DNA of 64,000 nt from Chryseomonas sp014190935. GTDB taxonomy: Bacteria; Pseudomonadota; Gammaproteobacteria; Pseudomonadales; Pseudomonadaceae. Under the pieces are notes generated by a model. The model saw only the letters and a list, made by a program, of their open reading frames with translations. It was not told where the DNA came from and ran no database searches. The DNA lies in NCBI RefSeq assembly GCF_014190935.1, contig NZ_JACHVV010000002.1, positions 496,001 through 560,000 on the forward strand. The letters run 5' to 3'. Both the position numbers and the translations under genes were made by a program. Of the stretch, positions 44,454 to 53,060 are shown one piece after another; positions within the stretch are counted from its first letter, which is position 1, and the number at the start of each line of letters is the position of its first letter.

Positions 44454-45866
44454 ATGCAGACGTTCGACGTGCAAAGCACCGCCATCATCATCGGGATGGT
44501 GGTGGCCTACATCCTCTTCACCACCTGGCTCAGCATCCGCCTGCGCAGCCGTACCAGCGGCGAGTTCATGGTGGCCGCGCGCAGCATGCCGGCCTTCGTG
44601 GTGGGCATCCTGATGATGTCGGAATTCATCGGCGCCAAGTCCACGGTGGGTACCGCCCAGGCGGCCTTCGAAAGCGGTTTCGCCGCCTCCTGGTCGGTGA
44701 TCGCCGCGGCCATCGGCTTTCCGCTGTTCGGCCTGCTGATGGCGCGCAAGCTCTACGCCTCCGGCGAATTCACCATCTCCGGCTTCATCGCGCAGAAGTA
44801 CGGCCTGTCCACCAAGCTGATGGTGTCGATCATCATGATCTACGCCCTCCTGCTGGTGAACGTGGGCAACTACGTCAGCGGCGCCGCGGCCATCGCCACG
44901 GTGCTCAAGATCAACCTGCCCACCGCCGCCTTCATTACCGCCATCGTCAGTACCCTGTACTACGCGTTCGGCGGGCTGAAGAGCGTGGCCTACGTCAGCA
45001 TCCTGCACACCTCGGTCAAGTACGTGGGCGTGCTGATCGTCCTGGGCGTGGCCCTGCACATGACCGGTGGCTTCACCCCGGTCATGCAGAACATGCCGGA
45101 GCACTACTTCACCTGGGACGGCGCCATTGGCGGCAGCAAGATCTTCGCCTGGATCATCGGTACCGTCGGGGCGATCTTCTCCACCCAGTTCATCATCCAG
45201 GCGATCTCCTCGACCAAGGATGCGCGCGCCGCGCAACGCTCCACCTTCCATGCCTCGCTGCTGTGCATCCCCATCTCCCTGGCGCTGGGCTTCATCGGGG
45301 TCGCGTCCAAGTACCTGCATCCGGAGATGAGCAGCCTCTATGCCCTGCCCGTCTTCCTGCAGTCGATGCACCCGGTGCTGGCCGGCGTGGTGACCATTTC
45401 CCTGGTCGCCTCCATCTTCGTCAGCGTCAGCACCGTGGCCCTGGCCATCGCCTCGCTGGTGGTCCGCGACTTCTATGTGCCGCTGCGCAAGCCCACGCCC
45501 GAGCGTGAATTCAAGGCCACCCGGGTGATCTCGCTGATCATCGGCTTCGTGCCGCTGTTCTTCGTGTTCTTCGTCCCCGAGATCCTCAACCTGTCGTTCT
45601 TTACCCGGGCGCTGCGCCTGTCCATCGCGGTGATCGCCATGATCGCCATCTACCTGCCGCTGTTCGCCACCAACCGCGGTGCGACCCTGGGCCTGCTGGC
45701 CTCGACCATCACCACCAGCGTCTGGTATCTGCTTGGCAATCCCTATGGCATCGACAACATGTACGTTGCCCTGGCGACGCCCGCCATCGTCGTGGTCATC
45801 GAACGTCTCTTCCCCCAGCCCGCCGCCAAAGCCGCTCCTGCCGAGGTCCCCCATGTCCACCACTGA
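44454..45866 (+). CDS. Sodium:solute symporter (SSS) family transporter
   Basis: The product has 470 residues with about 13 transmembrane helices. The opening YILFTTWLSIRLRSRTSGEFMVAARSM and the ISEFIGAKSTVG-like third segment are typical of the SSS family. It is the second transporter in the cluster. Some SSS members carry sialic acids or other carboxylated sugars, which fits the aldolase and BNR protein nearby, but the ligand cannot be read. CGGAG lies upstream of the ATG at 44454. The stop overlaps the next gene by 14 bases. Confidence 0.9.
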   Translation: MQTFDVQSTAIIIGMVVAYILFTTWLSIRLRSRTSGEFMVAARSMPAFVVGILMMSEFIGAKSTVGTAQAAFESGFAASWSVIAAAIGFPLFGLLMARKLYASGEFTISGFIAQKYGLSTKLMVSIIMIYALLLVNVGNYVSGAAAIATVLKINLPTAAFITAIVSTLYYAFGGLKSVAYVSILHTSVKYVGVLIVLGVALHMTGGFTPVMQNMPEHYFTWDGAIGGSKIFAWIIGTVGAIFSTQFIIQAISSTKDARAAQRSTFHASLLCIPISLALGFIGVASKYLHPEMSSLYALPVFLQSMHPVLAGVVTISLVASIFVSVSTVALAIASLVVRDFYVPLRKPTPEREFKATRVISLIIGFVPLFFVFFVPEILNLSFFTRALRLSIAVIAMIAIYLPLFATNRGATLGLLASTITTSVWYLLGNPYGIDNMYVALATPAIVVVIERLFPQPAAKAAPAEVPHVHH

Positions 45867-46983
45867 AATCGCCATCGCCGGCCGCCAGGACAGCTTCCTG
45901 CCGACGCCCTATCCACAGAACCACGCCGCCAACCTGCTGGCTCAGCCCGACGGCACCCTGCTGTGCACCTGGTTCGCCGGCACCCAGGAAGGCAAGGCCG
46001 ACATCTCGGTGCTGCTGAGCCGCCGCGATCCGGCGAGCGGGACCTGGGGCGAGCCCGTACAACTGTCGGACGACCCCACTCGCTCCGAGCAGAACCCCAT
46101 CCTGTTCCAGGCACCGAACGGTCCGCTGTGGCTGCTATGGACGGCCCAGGTGGCTGGCAATCAGGACACCGCTATCGTCCGTCGTCGGCTGTCCACGGAT
46201 GGCGGCCACAGCTGGGGCGCCATCGAGACCCTGATTGACACCGCCGGGACCTTTGTTCGCCAGCCGCCGGTGGTGCTCGCCAATGGTGACTGGCTGCTGC
46301 CGATATTCCATTGCATCGCCCGCCCCGGCGAGAAATGGGTGGGTAGCCATGACACCAGCGCCGTGCTGATTTCGAGCGATCAGGGCCTTAGTTGGACCGA
46401 ACATGCGGTACCGGAGAGCACCGGCTGCGTGCATATGAATATCCAGCCGCTGGGTGACGGCAGCCTGCTGGCGCTGTTCCGCAGTCGCTGGGCAGACTTC
46501 ATCCACGCCAGCCGCTCCCAGGATGGCGGTCGCAGCTGGAGCGTCCCCACCCCGACGGCCCTGCCCAACAACAACTCGTCCATCCAGTTCGTTCGTCTCA
46601 CCAGCGGCGAATTGGTCGTGGCCTACAACCCCACCAGCGCCGCCGACTACAGCGAACGCCGCGCCTCGCTCTATGACGAGATTGACGACGGCGACAGTCG
46701 AGTCGATCCGGTGGCGAAGGACGGTGAGCGCAGCGCCGTCTGGGGCGTGCCGCGCGGCCCCATGAGTCTGGCCGTATCCACGGACGAGGGTCACACCTGG
46801 CGACGCCTGGATGTCGAGGCCGGCGATGGCTATTGCCTGACCAACAACTCCACGGAGAAGCTCAATCGCGAGTACTCCTATCCGAGCCTGGTGCAGGCGG
46901 CCGACGGGGATGTGCACCTGGCCTTCACCTACTTCCGCCAGCGCATCAAGCACGTCCGGCTACCGCTGGCCGCGCTGCGTTAG
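45853..46983 (+). CDS. BNR/Asp-box sialidase-fold protein
   Basis: The product has 376 residues. Four Asp-box motifs are visible (STDGGHSW, SSDQGLSW, SQDGGRSW, STDEGHTW), marking a six-bladed sialidase-like propeller. Further landmarks are FAGTQEGKADISVLLSRRD near the N-terminus and NREYSYPSLVQAADGDVHLAF near the C-terminus, as in the BNR_2 family. No signal peptide is present, so it should be cytoplasmic, unlike ordinary exosialidases. It may hydrolyse or isomerise an imported sugar-acid derivative. It overlaps the symporter gene by 14 bases. Confidence 0.87.
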   Translation: MSTTEIAIAGRQDSFLPTPYPQNHAANLLAQPDGTLLCTWFAGTQEGKADISVLLSRRDPASGTWGEPVQLSDDPTRSEQNPILFQAPNGPLWLLWTAQVAGNQDTAIVRRRLSTDGGHSWGAIETLIDTAGTFVRQPPVVLANGDWLLPIFHCIARPGEKWVGSHDTSAVLISSDQGLSWTEHAVPESTGCVHMNIQPLGDGSLLALFRSRWADFIHASRSQDGGRSWSVPTPTALPNNNSSIQFVRLTSGELVVAYNPTSAADYSERRASLYDEIDDGDSRVDPVAKDGERSAVWGVPRGPMSLAVSTDEGHTWRRLDVEAGDGYCLTNNSTEKLNREYSYPSLVQAADGDVHLAFTYFRQRIKHVRLPLAALR

Positions 46984-46994
46984 AGGAGACGGCG

Positions 46995-47678
46995 ATGACG
47001 ACTCAGCCTCATGCCCTGGTCACCGGTATCAGCTCCGGCATCGGCGCGGCCATCACCCAGCGGCTGCTCGCCGAGGGCTGGCGGGTGACCGGCCTCAGCC
47101 GCCGCCCGCCGGAACAGTCCCATCCGGCGCTGACCTGGATCGGCGCCGACCTGGCCGATGACCAGGCACTGGATGCCGTGCTGGCTGATATTGGCCCGCT
47201 TGACGCCATCGTCCATGCGGCCGGCTTCATGCGCACTGCGCCGCTGGGCGCCCTGGATCCGGCCGATGGCGCCGCCATGTGGCACCTGCACGTGGCCGTG
47301 GCCAGTCGGCTGGTGGACCGCCTGATCGAGCGCCTCGCCGCAGGCGGTCGTATCGTGCTGATCGGCAGCCGCACTATGCAAGGCGCAGCTGGACGCAGCC
47401 AGTACGCCGCCACCAAGGCAGCGCTGGTTGGTCTGGTGCGCTCCTGGGCGCTGGAGTTGGCCTCGCGTGGAATCACTGTGAACCTGGTGGCGCCCGGGGC
47501 GACCGAGACACCCATGTTGCGCGACCCGGGTCGCGTAGGCACGCCGCCGCGGCTGCCCCCACTGGGCCGCTACGTGCAGCCTGAAGAGGTTGCGGGCCTG
47601 ACCGCCTTCCTGCTCGGTCCGGATGCCGGCGCCCTCACCGGCCAGACGCTGACGGTCTGCGGTGGCACGTCGCTGTGA
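46995..47678 (+). CDS. Short-chain dehydrogenase
   Basis: The product has 227 residues. It has the cofactor loop VTGISSGIGAAITQRLL, the HAAG variant of the NNAG motif, the catalytic Ser in VLIGSRTMQGAAG, and YAATKAALVGLVRSW with the Tyr-Lys pair. The C-terminus ends GQTLTVCGGTSL, typical of classical SDRs. It probably oxidises a hydroxyl of the acid sugar. GAGGAG precedes the ATG. It is the last structural gene before the regulator. Confidence 0.9.
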   Translation: MTTQPHALVTGISSGIGAAITQRLLAEGWRVTGLSRRPPEQSHPALTWIGADLADDQALDAVLADIGPLDAIVHAAGFMRTAPLGALDPADGAAMWHLHVAVASRLVDRLIERLAAGGRIVLIGSRTMQGAAGRSQYAATKAALVGLVRSWALELASRGITVNLVAPGATETPMLRDPGRVGTPPRLPPLGRYVQPEEVAGLTAFLLGPDAGALTGQTLTVCGGTSL

Positions 47679-47693
47679 TGTGGGGGAAGCGTG

Positions 47694-47714
47694 ACTGCGC
47701 TAGAGTAGCGCAGT
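47694..47714. promoter_or_regulatory. Perfect inverted repeat upstream of the DeoR-family gene
   Basis: ACTGCGCTA, GAG, TAGCGCAGT: nine-base arms and a three-base spacer, ending 19 bases before the ATG of the regulator. No T-run follows, so an autoregulatory operator is more likely than a terminator. Its sequence differs from the palindromes at 37688-37736. Confidence 0.6.
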
Positions 47715-47733
47715 CTCTCCCGATGGATTCCCC

Positions 47734-48495
47734 ATGAAGGTCGCCAAACGTCGCCAGGCCATCCTCGAACTGGTTCTCGCCGGTCACACCAACGTCGAAA
47801 CCCTCTGCCGGCATCTGGGAGTGTCGGAAGCCACGGTCCGCCGCGACCTGACTGCCCTCGCAGAAGAAGGCCAGATCTTGCGGACCTATGGCGGCGCGAC
47901 TCACATCGGCACCCGTGAGCCCGAGCCGTCCCTGGAGCAACGCAGCAACCAGTCCGGTCCGGAAAAGGCCCTGCTTGCCCGCGCCGCCCTCGCCCATATC
48001 AACGACCACGACACTCTGGTGCTGGACGGCGGCACCACCACCGCCGCCCTAGCGAAGCTGCTCAACGAAAGACGTGGTCTGCACGTCATCACCAACAACC
48101 TGCTGGCTGTGCCGCTGCTGCGTGACCTCCCTGAAGGCCATGTCACCCTGCTCGGCGGCGACCTGCGCCCTGGCAGCATGTCCACCTTCGGCCCGGCGGC
48201 CTTCACCATGCTGGAGCGGCTCTCGGCCGACAAGGTCTTCCTTAGCGCCGACGGCGTGGTGGCCGGCCGTGGCCTCTGCGAGGCCAGTACCGAGCAGGCG
48301 TACCTTAAGGAGCTGATGATCCAGCAGGCCGCCGAGGTCTTCGTGCTTGCCGACTCGACCAAGCTGGGTCGTGATCGCCAGCAACACTGGACGCCGCTCA
48401 AGACAGACTGGACCTTGATTACCGATGCTACGGCGACCGAGGTCCTGACCCCGTTTAGGCAGCAGGGCCTGGTTCGCGTCGAAGTGGTGTCCTGA
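47734..48495 (+). CDS. DeoR-family transcriptional repressor
   Basis: The product has 253 residues. The N-terminal DeoR helix-turn-helix (RRQAILELVLAGHTNVETLCRHLGVSEATVRRDL) is followed by the family linker RTYGGATHI. The DeoRC sugar-phosphate sensor domain has LVLDGGTTTAALAKLL, HVITNNLLAV and LADSTKLGR. DeoR repressors respond to phosphorylated sugar intermediates, consistent with the kinase product in this cluster. It probably represses the operon beginning at 37744. Confidence 0.93.
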   Translation: MKVAKRRQAILELVLAGHTNVETLCRHLGVSEATVRRDLTALAEEGQILRTYGGATHIGTREPEPSLEQRSNQSGPEKALLARAALAHINDHDTLVLDGGTTTAALAKLLNERRGLHVITNNLLAVPLLRDLPEGHVTLLGGDLRPGSMSTFGPAAFTMLERLSADKVFLSADGVVAGRGLCEASTEQAYLKELMIQQAAEVFVLADSTKLGRDRQQHWTPLKTDWTLITDATATEVLTPFRQQGLVRVEVVS

Positions 48496-48788
48496 GCGCT
48501 AACGCGCTGTCTACGCAGAGCCTTGGCGACAGGATCAGTCGTTGAACGCGGTAGGCGGCTGCGATCCACACGCCAGTTTCAGACCAGGCGTGCTCTGAGT
48601 GCCACCCCTAAACCGCTTCGCCGGCGCCTGACGCCAAGTATTGGCCAGCGCTTGGGCTGAGTGCATAGGGGCCACCTGCAGCCGATACGGCATTGGTTCG
48701 GTATGTGGCCACCCGGCGAAGCAGACGTACTCACACGCCTTTGCCGGCTTAGTTGGGTACCTACCCTGCGCAGCGAAAAGCGCGCTAC

Positions 48789-50117
48789 TTACCCTTGCTC
48801 AGCTTCGAAGCTAAGGGCGGGCGGGCGGCTACGAAAACCTCCCGTCAGCCAAGCCAGATAGAGTCCACCGAGCATCAGCCAGCTGCAGCCAAGCATGATC
48901 GCCAAGCGGTCGAGGCTGATCATCAGCCAGAGCGTCGCCAACAGACCAATAAGCGGACACAGCAGATAGAGCACCAGTTGTAGGGGGCCACGCTTTTGGG
49001 GCTGACGCGCGAAGTGAACGATCACCGAGAGGTTCACCAGGCTGAACGCTAGAAAGGCGCCGAAGTTGATGAATGAGGTCGAGGTAGTGACATCGAGCCT
49101 CAGTGCTAGCAGCGCCACTACCGCACAGACCAGGATAGCGCCTACCGGCGTACCGAAGCGCGGGCTCAAGGTGCCCAGTAGCGCACGGGGCAGCACGCCA
49201 TCGCGGCCCATGGCGAACATTAGGCGCGAGGCGCTGGCCTGCGCCGACAAGCCCGAGGTGAACTGGCCCACGATCAACCCGATCAGGAAGACCGACACAA
49301 ACAGATCACCGCCGATATTGCGGGCGATCTCGTAAGCGGCCGCATCGCTGCTTTCAAATTGGGTAGACGGATGGGCCAACTGAACGAAATAGGCCGTGAC
49401 CACGAAGATCAGTCCACCAATCAGGGTGATCAGCAGGATCGCCCGAGGAATGGTGCGCTGAGGGTCGCGGGTTTCCTCAGTCAGGGTGCTGACCGCATCA
49501 AAGCCTAGGAAGGAGTAGCAGGCTACCGCCGCGCCCGCCATCACCAGGGACAGGTTTACGCCTTCCCCCAGGAACGGCTGCAACGACAACAGCGGCTTGC
49601 TGGCATCGCCCAGCACGTAATGCACGCATAGCGCCACGAAGGCCAGCAGCACCAGAAACTGCACCAGCATCAGTACGCTGTTGATGCCCTTGGCCAGGTG
49701 CAGGCCCACGATGTTGATCACGCTGGTGACCAGGATGAACGTCAGCACCCAAAGCGCCTGGGGTAGCTGCGGGAACGCCGAATGGAGGTAGGCCGCGCCA
49801 ATCAGCCAGATCGCCATCGGCAGGAAGAGGTAGTCCAGCAACACCGCCCAGCCGGCGATGAATCCGAGGTGATCGCTGATGCTGTGGCGCACATAGCTGT
49901 AGGCCGATCCCGCTACCGGAAACAGCTTGGCCATGCGCGCATAGCTTAGCGCAGTGAAGAACATTGCCACCGCAGCGGCCAGGTAGGCCGCCGATACGGC
50001 GCCGTGGGTGATCTCGGCAAGGATGCCGAAGGTGCCGAGCACGATAATCGGCGTCATGTAGGCGATGCCGAACAGCACCACCGCGCCTAGAGACAGGGAT
50101 CGTTGCAGACGAGCCAT
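48789..50117 (-). CDS. APC-family amino acid/amine permease
   Basis: The product has 442 residues with 12 hydrophobic helices. The opening LSLGAVVLFGIAYMTPIIVLGTFGI with a broken first helix, the GSAYSYVRHSISDHLGFIAGW motif and the FLGFDAVSTLTEETRDPQRTIPRAIL segment are characteristic of the APC superfamily (YhdG/PuuP type). It probably imports an amine, amino acid or amide. GGGAGT precedes the ATG. It is the second gene of a leftward operon behind the nitrilase-family gene, whose product probably acts on the same substrate. Confidence 0.9.
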   Translation of the reverse strand: MARLQRSLSLGAVVLFGIAYMTPIIVLGTFGILAEITHGAVSAAYLAAAVAMFFTALSYARMAKLFPVAGSAYSYVRHSISDHLGFIAGWAVLLDYLFLPMAIWLIGAAYLHSAFPQLPQALWVLTFILVTSVINIVGLHLAKGINSVLMLVQFLVLLAFVALCVHYVLGDASKPLLSLQPFLGEGVNLSLVMAGAAVACYSFLGFDAVSTLTEETRDPQRTIPRAILLITLIGGLIFVVTAYFVQLAHPSTQFESSDAAAYEIARNIGGDLFVSVFLIGLIVGQFTSGLSAQASASRLMFAMGRDGVLPRALLGTLSPRFGTPVGAILVCAVVALLALRLDVTTSTSFINFGAFLAFSLVNLSVIVHFARQPQKRGPLQLVLYLLCPLIGLLATLWLMISLDRLAIMLGCSWLMLGGLYLAWLTGGFRSRPPALSFEAEQG

Positions 50118-50224
50118 TACTGGTTACTCCCATTTTATACGTTGTTATGGCAGGACCGAAGTCGGCAAAAGCGCGCGGCAAGGCCGCAAGGGGCGCGTCT
50201 GTGGCGCCCTTCAGAAAGGAAATG

Positions 50225-51040
50225 TCAGGGGATCAGTAGCTCACGCAGGCCATTGGCATGGTCGATACGCGTACCTGGCAGCGTCATGCGGCGCTCTTCC
50301 AGATAGCGGTAGTCACGGCGGGCTTCAGCTAGGCGATGAAAGTCCAAGGTAATGGACTGCGCGCAGGGCTCTCGACCGGCCTCCAGCAGCAGGCTGCCGT
50401 TGGGGTCGACCACCGCACTGCCGCCCGCGAATACCAGGCCGTCATCACCTACGCCGACCCGGTTGGTCATGACCGCATAAGCCTGGTTCTCCATCGCCCG
50501 CGCCATGATCGCGGTTCGGTGCGTCGGCCCGTAGGGGTCCATGTTGCCGTTAGTGACGATCAGCAGCTCTGCGCCGAGCTCGCCCAGGGCACGTGCGCTC
50601 TCCGGAAACTCGATGTCGAAGCACACCAGCAAGCCGACCCGTACGCCGTCCAGCAGCGCGGTAGCGTAGCGATCGCCCGGCGCGAACACGCCGCGATCCG
50701 ACGCCCACAGGTGCGTCTTGCGGTAGGCCAGCACAATGTCCTGCCCGTCCATCAACACAGTAGTGTTATAGAACGTGCCGCCGTCGTCTTCGGCAAAACC
50801 GATGGCAACAGCCAGCCCACGCGCAGCCGCTGCCCTGCCGATGGCGGTCAGGCTCGGGCCATTCAAAGGCTCAGCCAGGGCTGCAACGTTTTCTGGCGTC
50901 GGAAAGCCCGTCAGGTAGGTCTCAGGGAACACCAGCAGGCGAGTGCCCGCCCTGCACGCCGCGATAGCCTGCAGGGCCTGGGCGAGATTGTGGGCCGTAT
51001 CACCATCACGACCGGTGAGCTGAGCGAGTTCAACTTGCAT
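50225..51040 (-). CDS. Carbon-nitrogen hydrolase (nitrilase superfamily)
   Basis: The product has 271 residues. The catalytic Glu-Lys-Cys triad is visible: FPETYLTGF, RKTHLW and LLVCFDIEFPE. The family's dimer-interface segment TNRVGVGDDGLVFAGGS follows. Such enzymes hydrolyse amides, carbamoyl groups or nitriles in the cytoplasm. The ATG at 51040 has GGAG eight bases upstream; the longer frame to 51202 runs through the promoter region. It lies 107 bp before the permease gene and is divergent from a LuxR-type gene. Confidence 0.91.
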   Translation of the reverse strand: MQVELAQLTGRDGDTAHNLAQALQAIAACRAGTRLLVFPETYLTGFPTPENVAALAEPLNGPSLTAIGRAAAARGLAVAIGFAEDDGGTFYNTTVLMDGQDIVLAYRKTHLWASDRGVFAPGDRYATALLDGVRVGLLVCFDIEFPESARALGELGAELLIVTNGNMDPYGPTHRTAIMARAMENQAYAVMTNRVGVGDDGLVFAGGSAVVDPNGSLLLEAGREPCAQSITLDFHRLAEARRDYRYLEERRMTLPGTRIDHANGLRELLIP

Positions 51041-51154
51041 GACGGGGCTCCGTTCTTGGTGTTGCATCAGGTGGGGGGCATACACAGAATGCGGACACCC
51101 CTCCGTCCGGAGTCGAGTATGGAGGCGGAGCCACACAGGCGGAATTACGCACGC

Positions 51155-51173
51155 GGGGTAACCCCATAGGGGT
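51155..51173. promoter_or_regulatory. Tandem palindromic operator at the luxR start
   Basis: GGGGT-A-ACCCC-ATA-GGGGT forms two overlapping palindromes (51155-51165 and 51161-51173), ending six bases before the ATG of the LuxR-type gene. The last GGGGT half may double as ribosome binding site. It is a good candidate for self-binding by the LuxR protein and for control of the divergent operon. Confidence 0.65.
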
Positions 51174-51179
51174 AGACAG

Positions 51180-51962
51180 ATGACCATGACCTTGCACGAC
51201 ATCGCCTTCCATCAGACCGTGGCCGAACTCATCGAGGCGCTCGAACGCCCGCACTTTTGGCGTGCCATGACCCGCGCGCTGGCGCAGTACGTACATCACG
51301 ACAGTTGGGTGGCCTTGATCTTTAGCGAGGGACGCCCGCAGGTGTTGGCTGAAAGTCCCAGCGACGACGGTGCACCGGACCGGCTCTTTCAGGACTACCT
51401 GCACGGCCTGTACCTGCTCGATCCCTTCTACATCGCCAGTCGCGAGAGCCAGCGGGAAGGTCTCGTGCGCTTGAGCGAAATTGCCCCGGACTGTTTCGAG
51501 CAAACGGACTACTACCAGCGCTACTTCAGCCTCAACGTGGTCGCTGACGAGGTCCAGTTCAATGTCGCCCTCCCCGGTGCTAGAACGCTGTGTCTGTCAC
51601 TGGGTTCACGCCAGCGCTTCCAACCTGACCAGATAGCCCTGCTCTCTCTGGTAGCGCCCTGGGTTACCGCGTTGGTGCGCCAGCGCCTGCGCTACGAGCC
51701 GGAGCCCAGCGAGCCAACAGCCGCTCCCCCTTGGCAGGAGCGCCTTGAGCGGATGGCACGCCAAGTGGAAACGGCGCTGACCGGTCGCGAGCTGGAGGTG
51801 GCGCGTCTGGTCCTCAGCGGGTACTCCAGCAAAGAGGTGGCGCGCAAGTTAGCCATTTCGGCTGAGACCGTGAAGGTGCACCGCAAGCGCGTCTACAGCA
51901 AGCTGGGCATCAAGTCGCAGTCGGAGCTGTTCGCGGTGTTTCTGCAGGCTCAGCGCGGATGA
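51180..51962 (+). CDS. LuxR-family (NarL/FixJ HTH) transcriptional regulator
   Basis: The product has 260 residues. The C-terminal 65 form a LuxR/GerE helix-turn-helix (LTGRELEVARLVLSGYSSKEVARKLAISAETVKVHRKRVYSKL). The N-terminal 190 residues are a sensor domain of unassigned type with HFWRAMTRALAQYVHHDSW; it is not an obvious autoinducer-binding domain and has no receiver aspartate pattern. It is divergent from the nitrilase-permease operon, which it probably controls. A second ATG lies two codons in. Confidence 0.88.
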   Translation: MTMTLHDIAFHQTVAELIEALERPHFWRAMTRALAQYVHHDSWVALIFSEGRPQVLAESPSDDGAPDRLFQDYLHGLYLLDPFYIASRESQREGLVRLSEIAPDCFEQTDYYQRYFSLNVVADEVQFNVALPGARTLCLSLGSRQRFQPDQIALLSLVAPWVTALVRQRLRYEPEPSEPTAAPPWQERLERMARQVETALTGRELEVARLVLSGYSSKEVARKLAISAETVKVHRKRVYSKLGIKSQSELFAVFLQAQRG

Positions 51963-52051
51963 CGCCACAGATTTGCACCGCACAGTGCGATGAAGAAGGC
52001 AACCTGGGTCAGCATGACCATGAGGGGTCTCCTGTATGCGTGATGGGTTGA

Positions 52052-52560
52052 TCAACCGGCGGTGACAGTCATGCCGCCATCGGCCATGACCACCGAGCCG
52101 ACCATGAAGCTTGCGCGGTCCGAGGTGAGCAAGGCGACAATCTCGGCAGTTTCCTACGGCTGCGCAACACGGCCACTGGGCTCGGCGTCGCCGTGCTGGG
52201 CTAGATAACCCGGGCCGTCGCCGACCACATCATTAAGGATGTCGGTGACGACGTCGCCGACTCCGCCGCGTTGACGCAGATGCTGTGCTCTATGGCTTCG
52301 AGCGCGAACGTGCCGGTCAGTTGGGCTAGCGCGCCCCTTAGGCGCCGAGGGTGGGAAACGCACAGCCGGACGCGTATGAGGCCATGGTGACGATAGCTCC
52401 GGATTAGTTGGGCATCATTGTCTTGACGGCCTCGCGGCACCAGCATCGGTTGAAAGCGGTCGTAGCGAGGAAAGCCGGGAAGACGACTAGGTTTGCGCAG
52501 GTCGACACCGACCCGGAGTCGTTCGGCCGGGACCTAAATCAGCCACAGCCGCCAGGACCT
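52052..52560 (-). pseudogene. Shredded short-chain dehydrogenase pseudogene
   Basis: On the minus strand the C-terminal SDR sequence is plain: AEIVALLTSDRASFMVGSVV followed by MADGGMTVTAG and a stop at 52052. Upstream, an in-frame TAG interrupts GRVAQP/ETAEIV. Then come GVGDVVTDILNDVVGDGPGY, a frame change to GALAQLTGTFALEAIEHS, and another change to SGAIVTMASYASGCAFPTLG, with TAA and TAG codons between. The N-terminal Rossmann half is missing or unrecognisable. At least two frameshifts and three stops make it dead. It marks the left fringe of the accessory region. Confidence 0.9.
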
Positions 52561-52724
52561 ACGTTCTTTGACCGACGACCGTGTCTGAGGGCCGGCGGAT
52601 GTGGAAACGCGGCGCGAGTAGGTGGCGCGCCGCGCATGCTCACCGTGGGCCGGGCGCTGCCGCCCATCGTAAGAGGTGGCATAGCCCCCGCGTATTTTTT
52701 CCACCAATTAAAGATGGGTACTGC
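52561..52724. other. Non-coding stretch, nothing recognised
   Basis: This lies between the SDR pseudogene and the first small membrane-protein gene. The last 35 bases are AT-rich (CGTATTTTTTCCACCAATTAAA) and may hold the promoter of the two-gene unit that follows. Confidence 0.4.
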
Positions 52725-53060
52725 ATGTCCAATAGACAAGAGCCGCCATTAGGGCTATCTGCGGGCGATTTCGATGAAGACCCTAGAGATCCGCGGCTCG
52801 AGCTGTCGCCTGCTGATGTCGCAGCCGAAGCGGAGCAAATTGCTCGGTACCAGGCTGAGCTGACGCTGGAGAAGACTCTGCTGGAGATCGACAAGCTCAA
52901 CATCGAACTCACAGAGCTACGCGTCGACTCATTTCGAAAATGGGCCACGCTTGCAGCAGTAATCACAGGTATTATGATCACGCTTATATCGGCCTTGAAT
53001 AAGGCCCCGGAGGCGCCGCCCTCCAAAGGAGTAGCGCATGAACGCACAAGCCATAAATGA
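52725..53060 (+). CDS. Small single-span membrane protein with coiled coil
   Basis: The product has 111 residues. An acidic N-terminus is followed by a helical, heptad-like stretch (AAEAEQIARYQAELTLEKTL to about residue 65). One transmembrane helix, KWATLAAVITGIMITLISAL (about 71-90), and a short tail close the protein. No family is recognised. Its 3' end overlaps the next small gene by 23 bases in a different frame, so the two are probably made together. The ribosome site is weak (GATGGGT). Confidence 0.68.
   Translation: MSNRQEPPLGLSAGDFDEDPRDPRLELSPADVAAEAEQIARYQAELTLEKTLLEIDKLNIELTELRVDSFRKWATLAAVITGIMITLISALNKAPEAPPSKGVAHERTSHK

Noticed and set aside
43143..45875. 910-codon minus-strand open frame
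   Set aside because: Gly/Asp/His/Gln-rich mirror of the MFS and SSS transporter genes; no domain.
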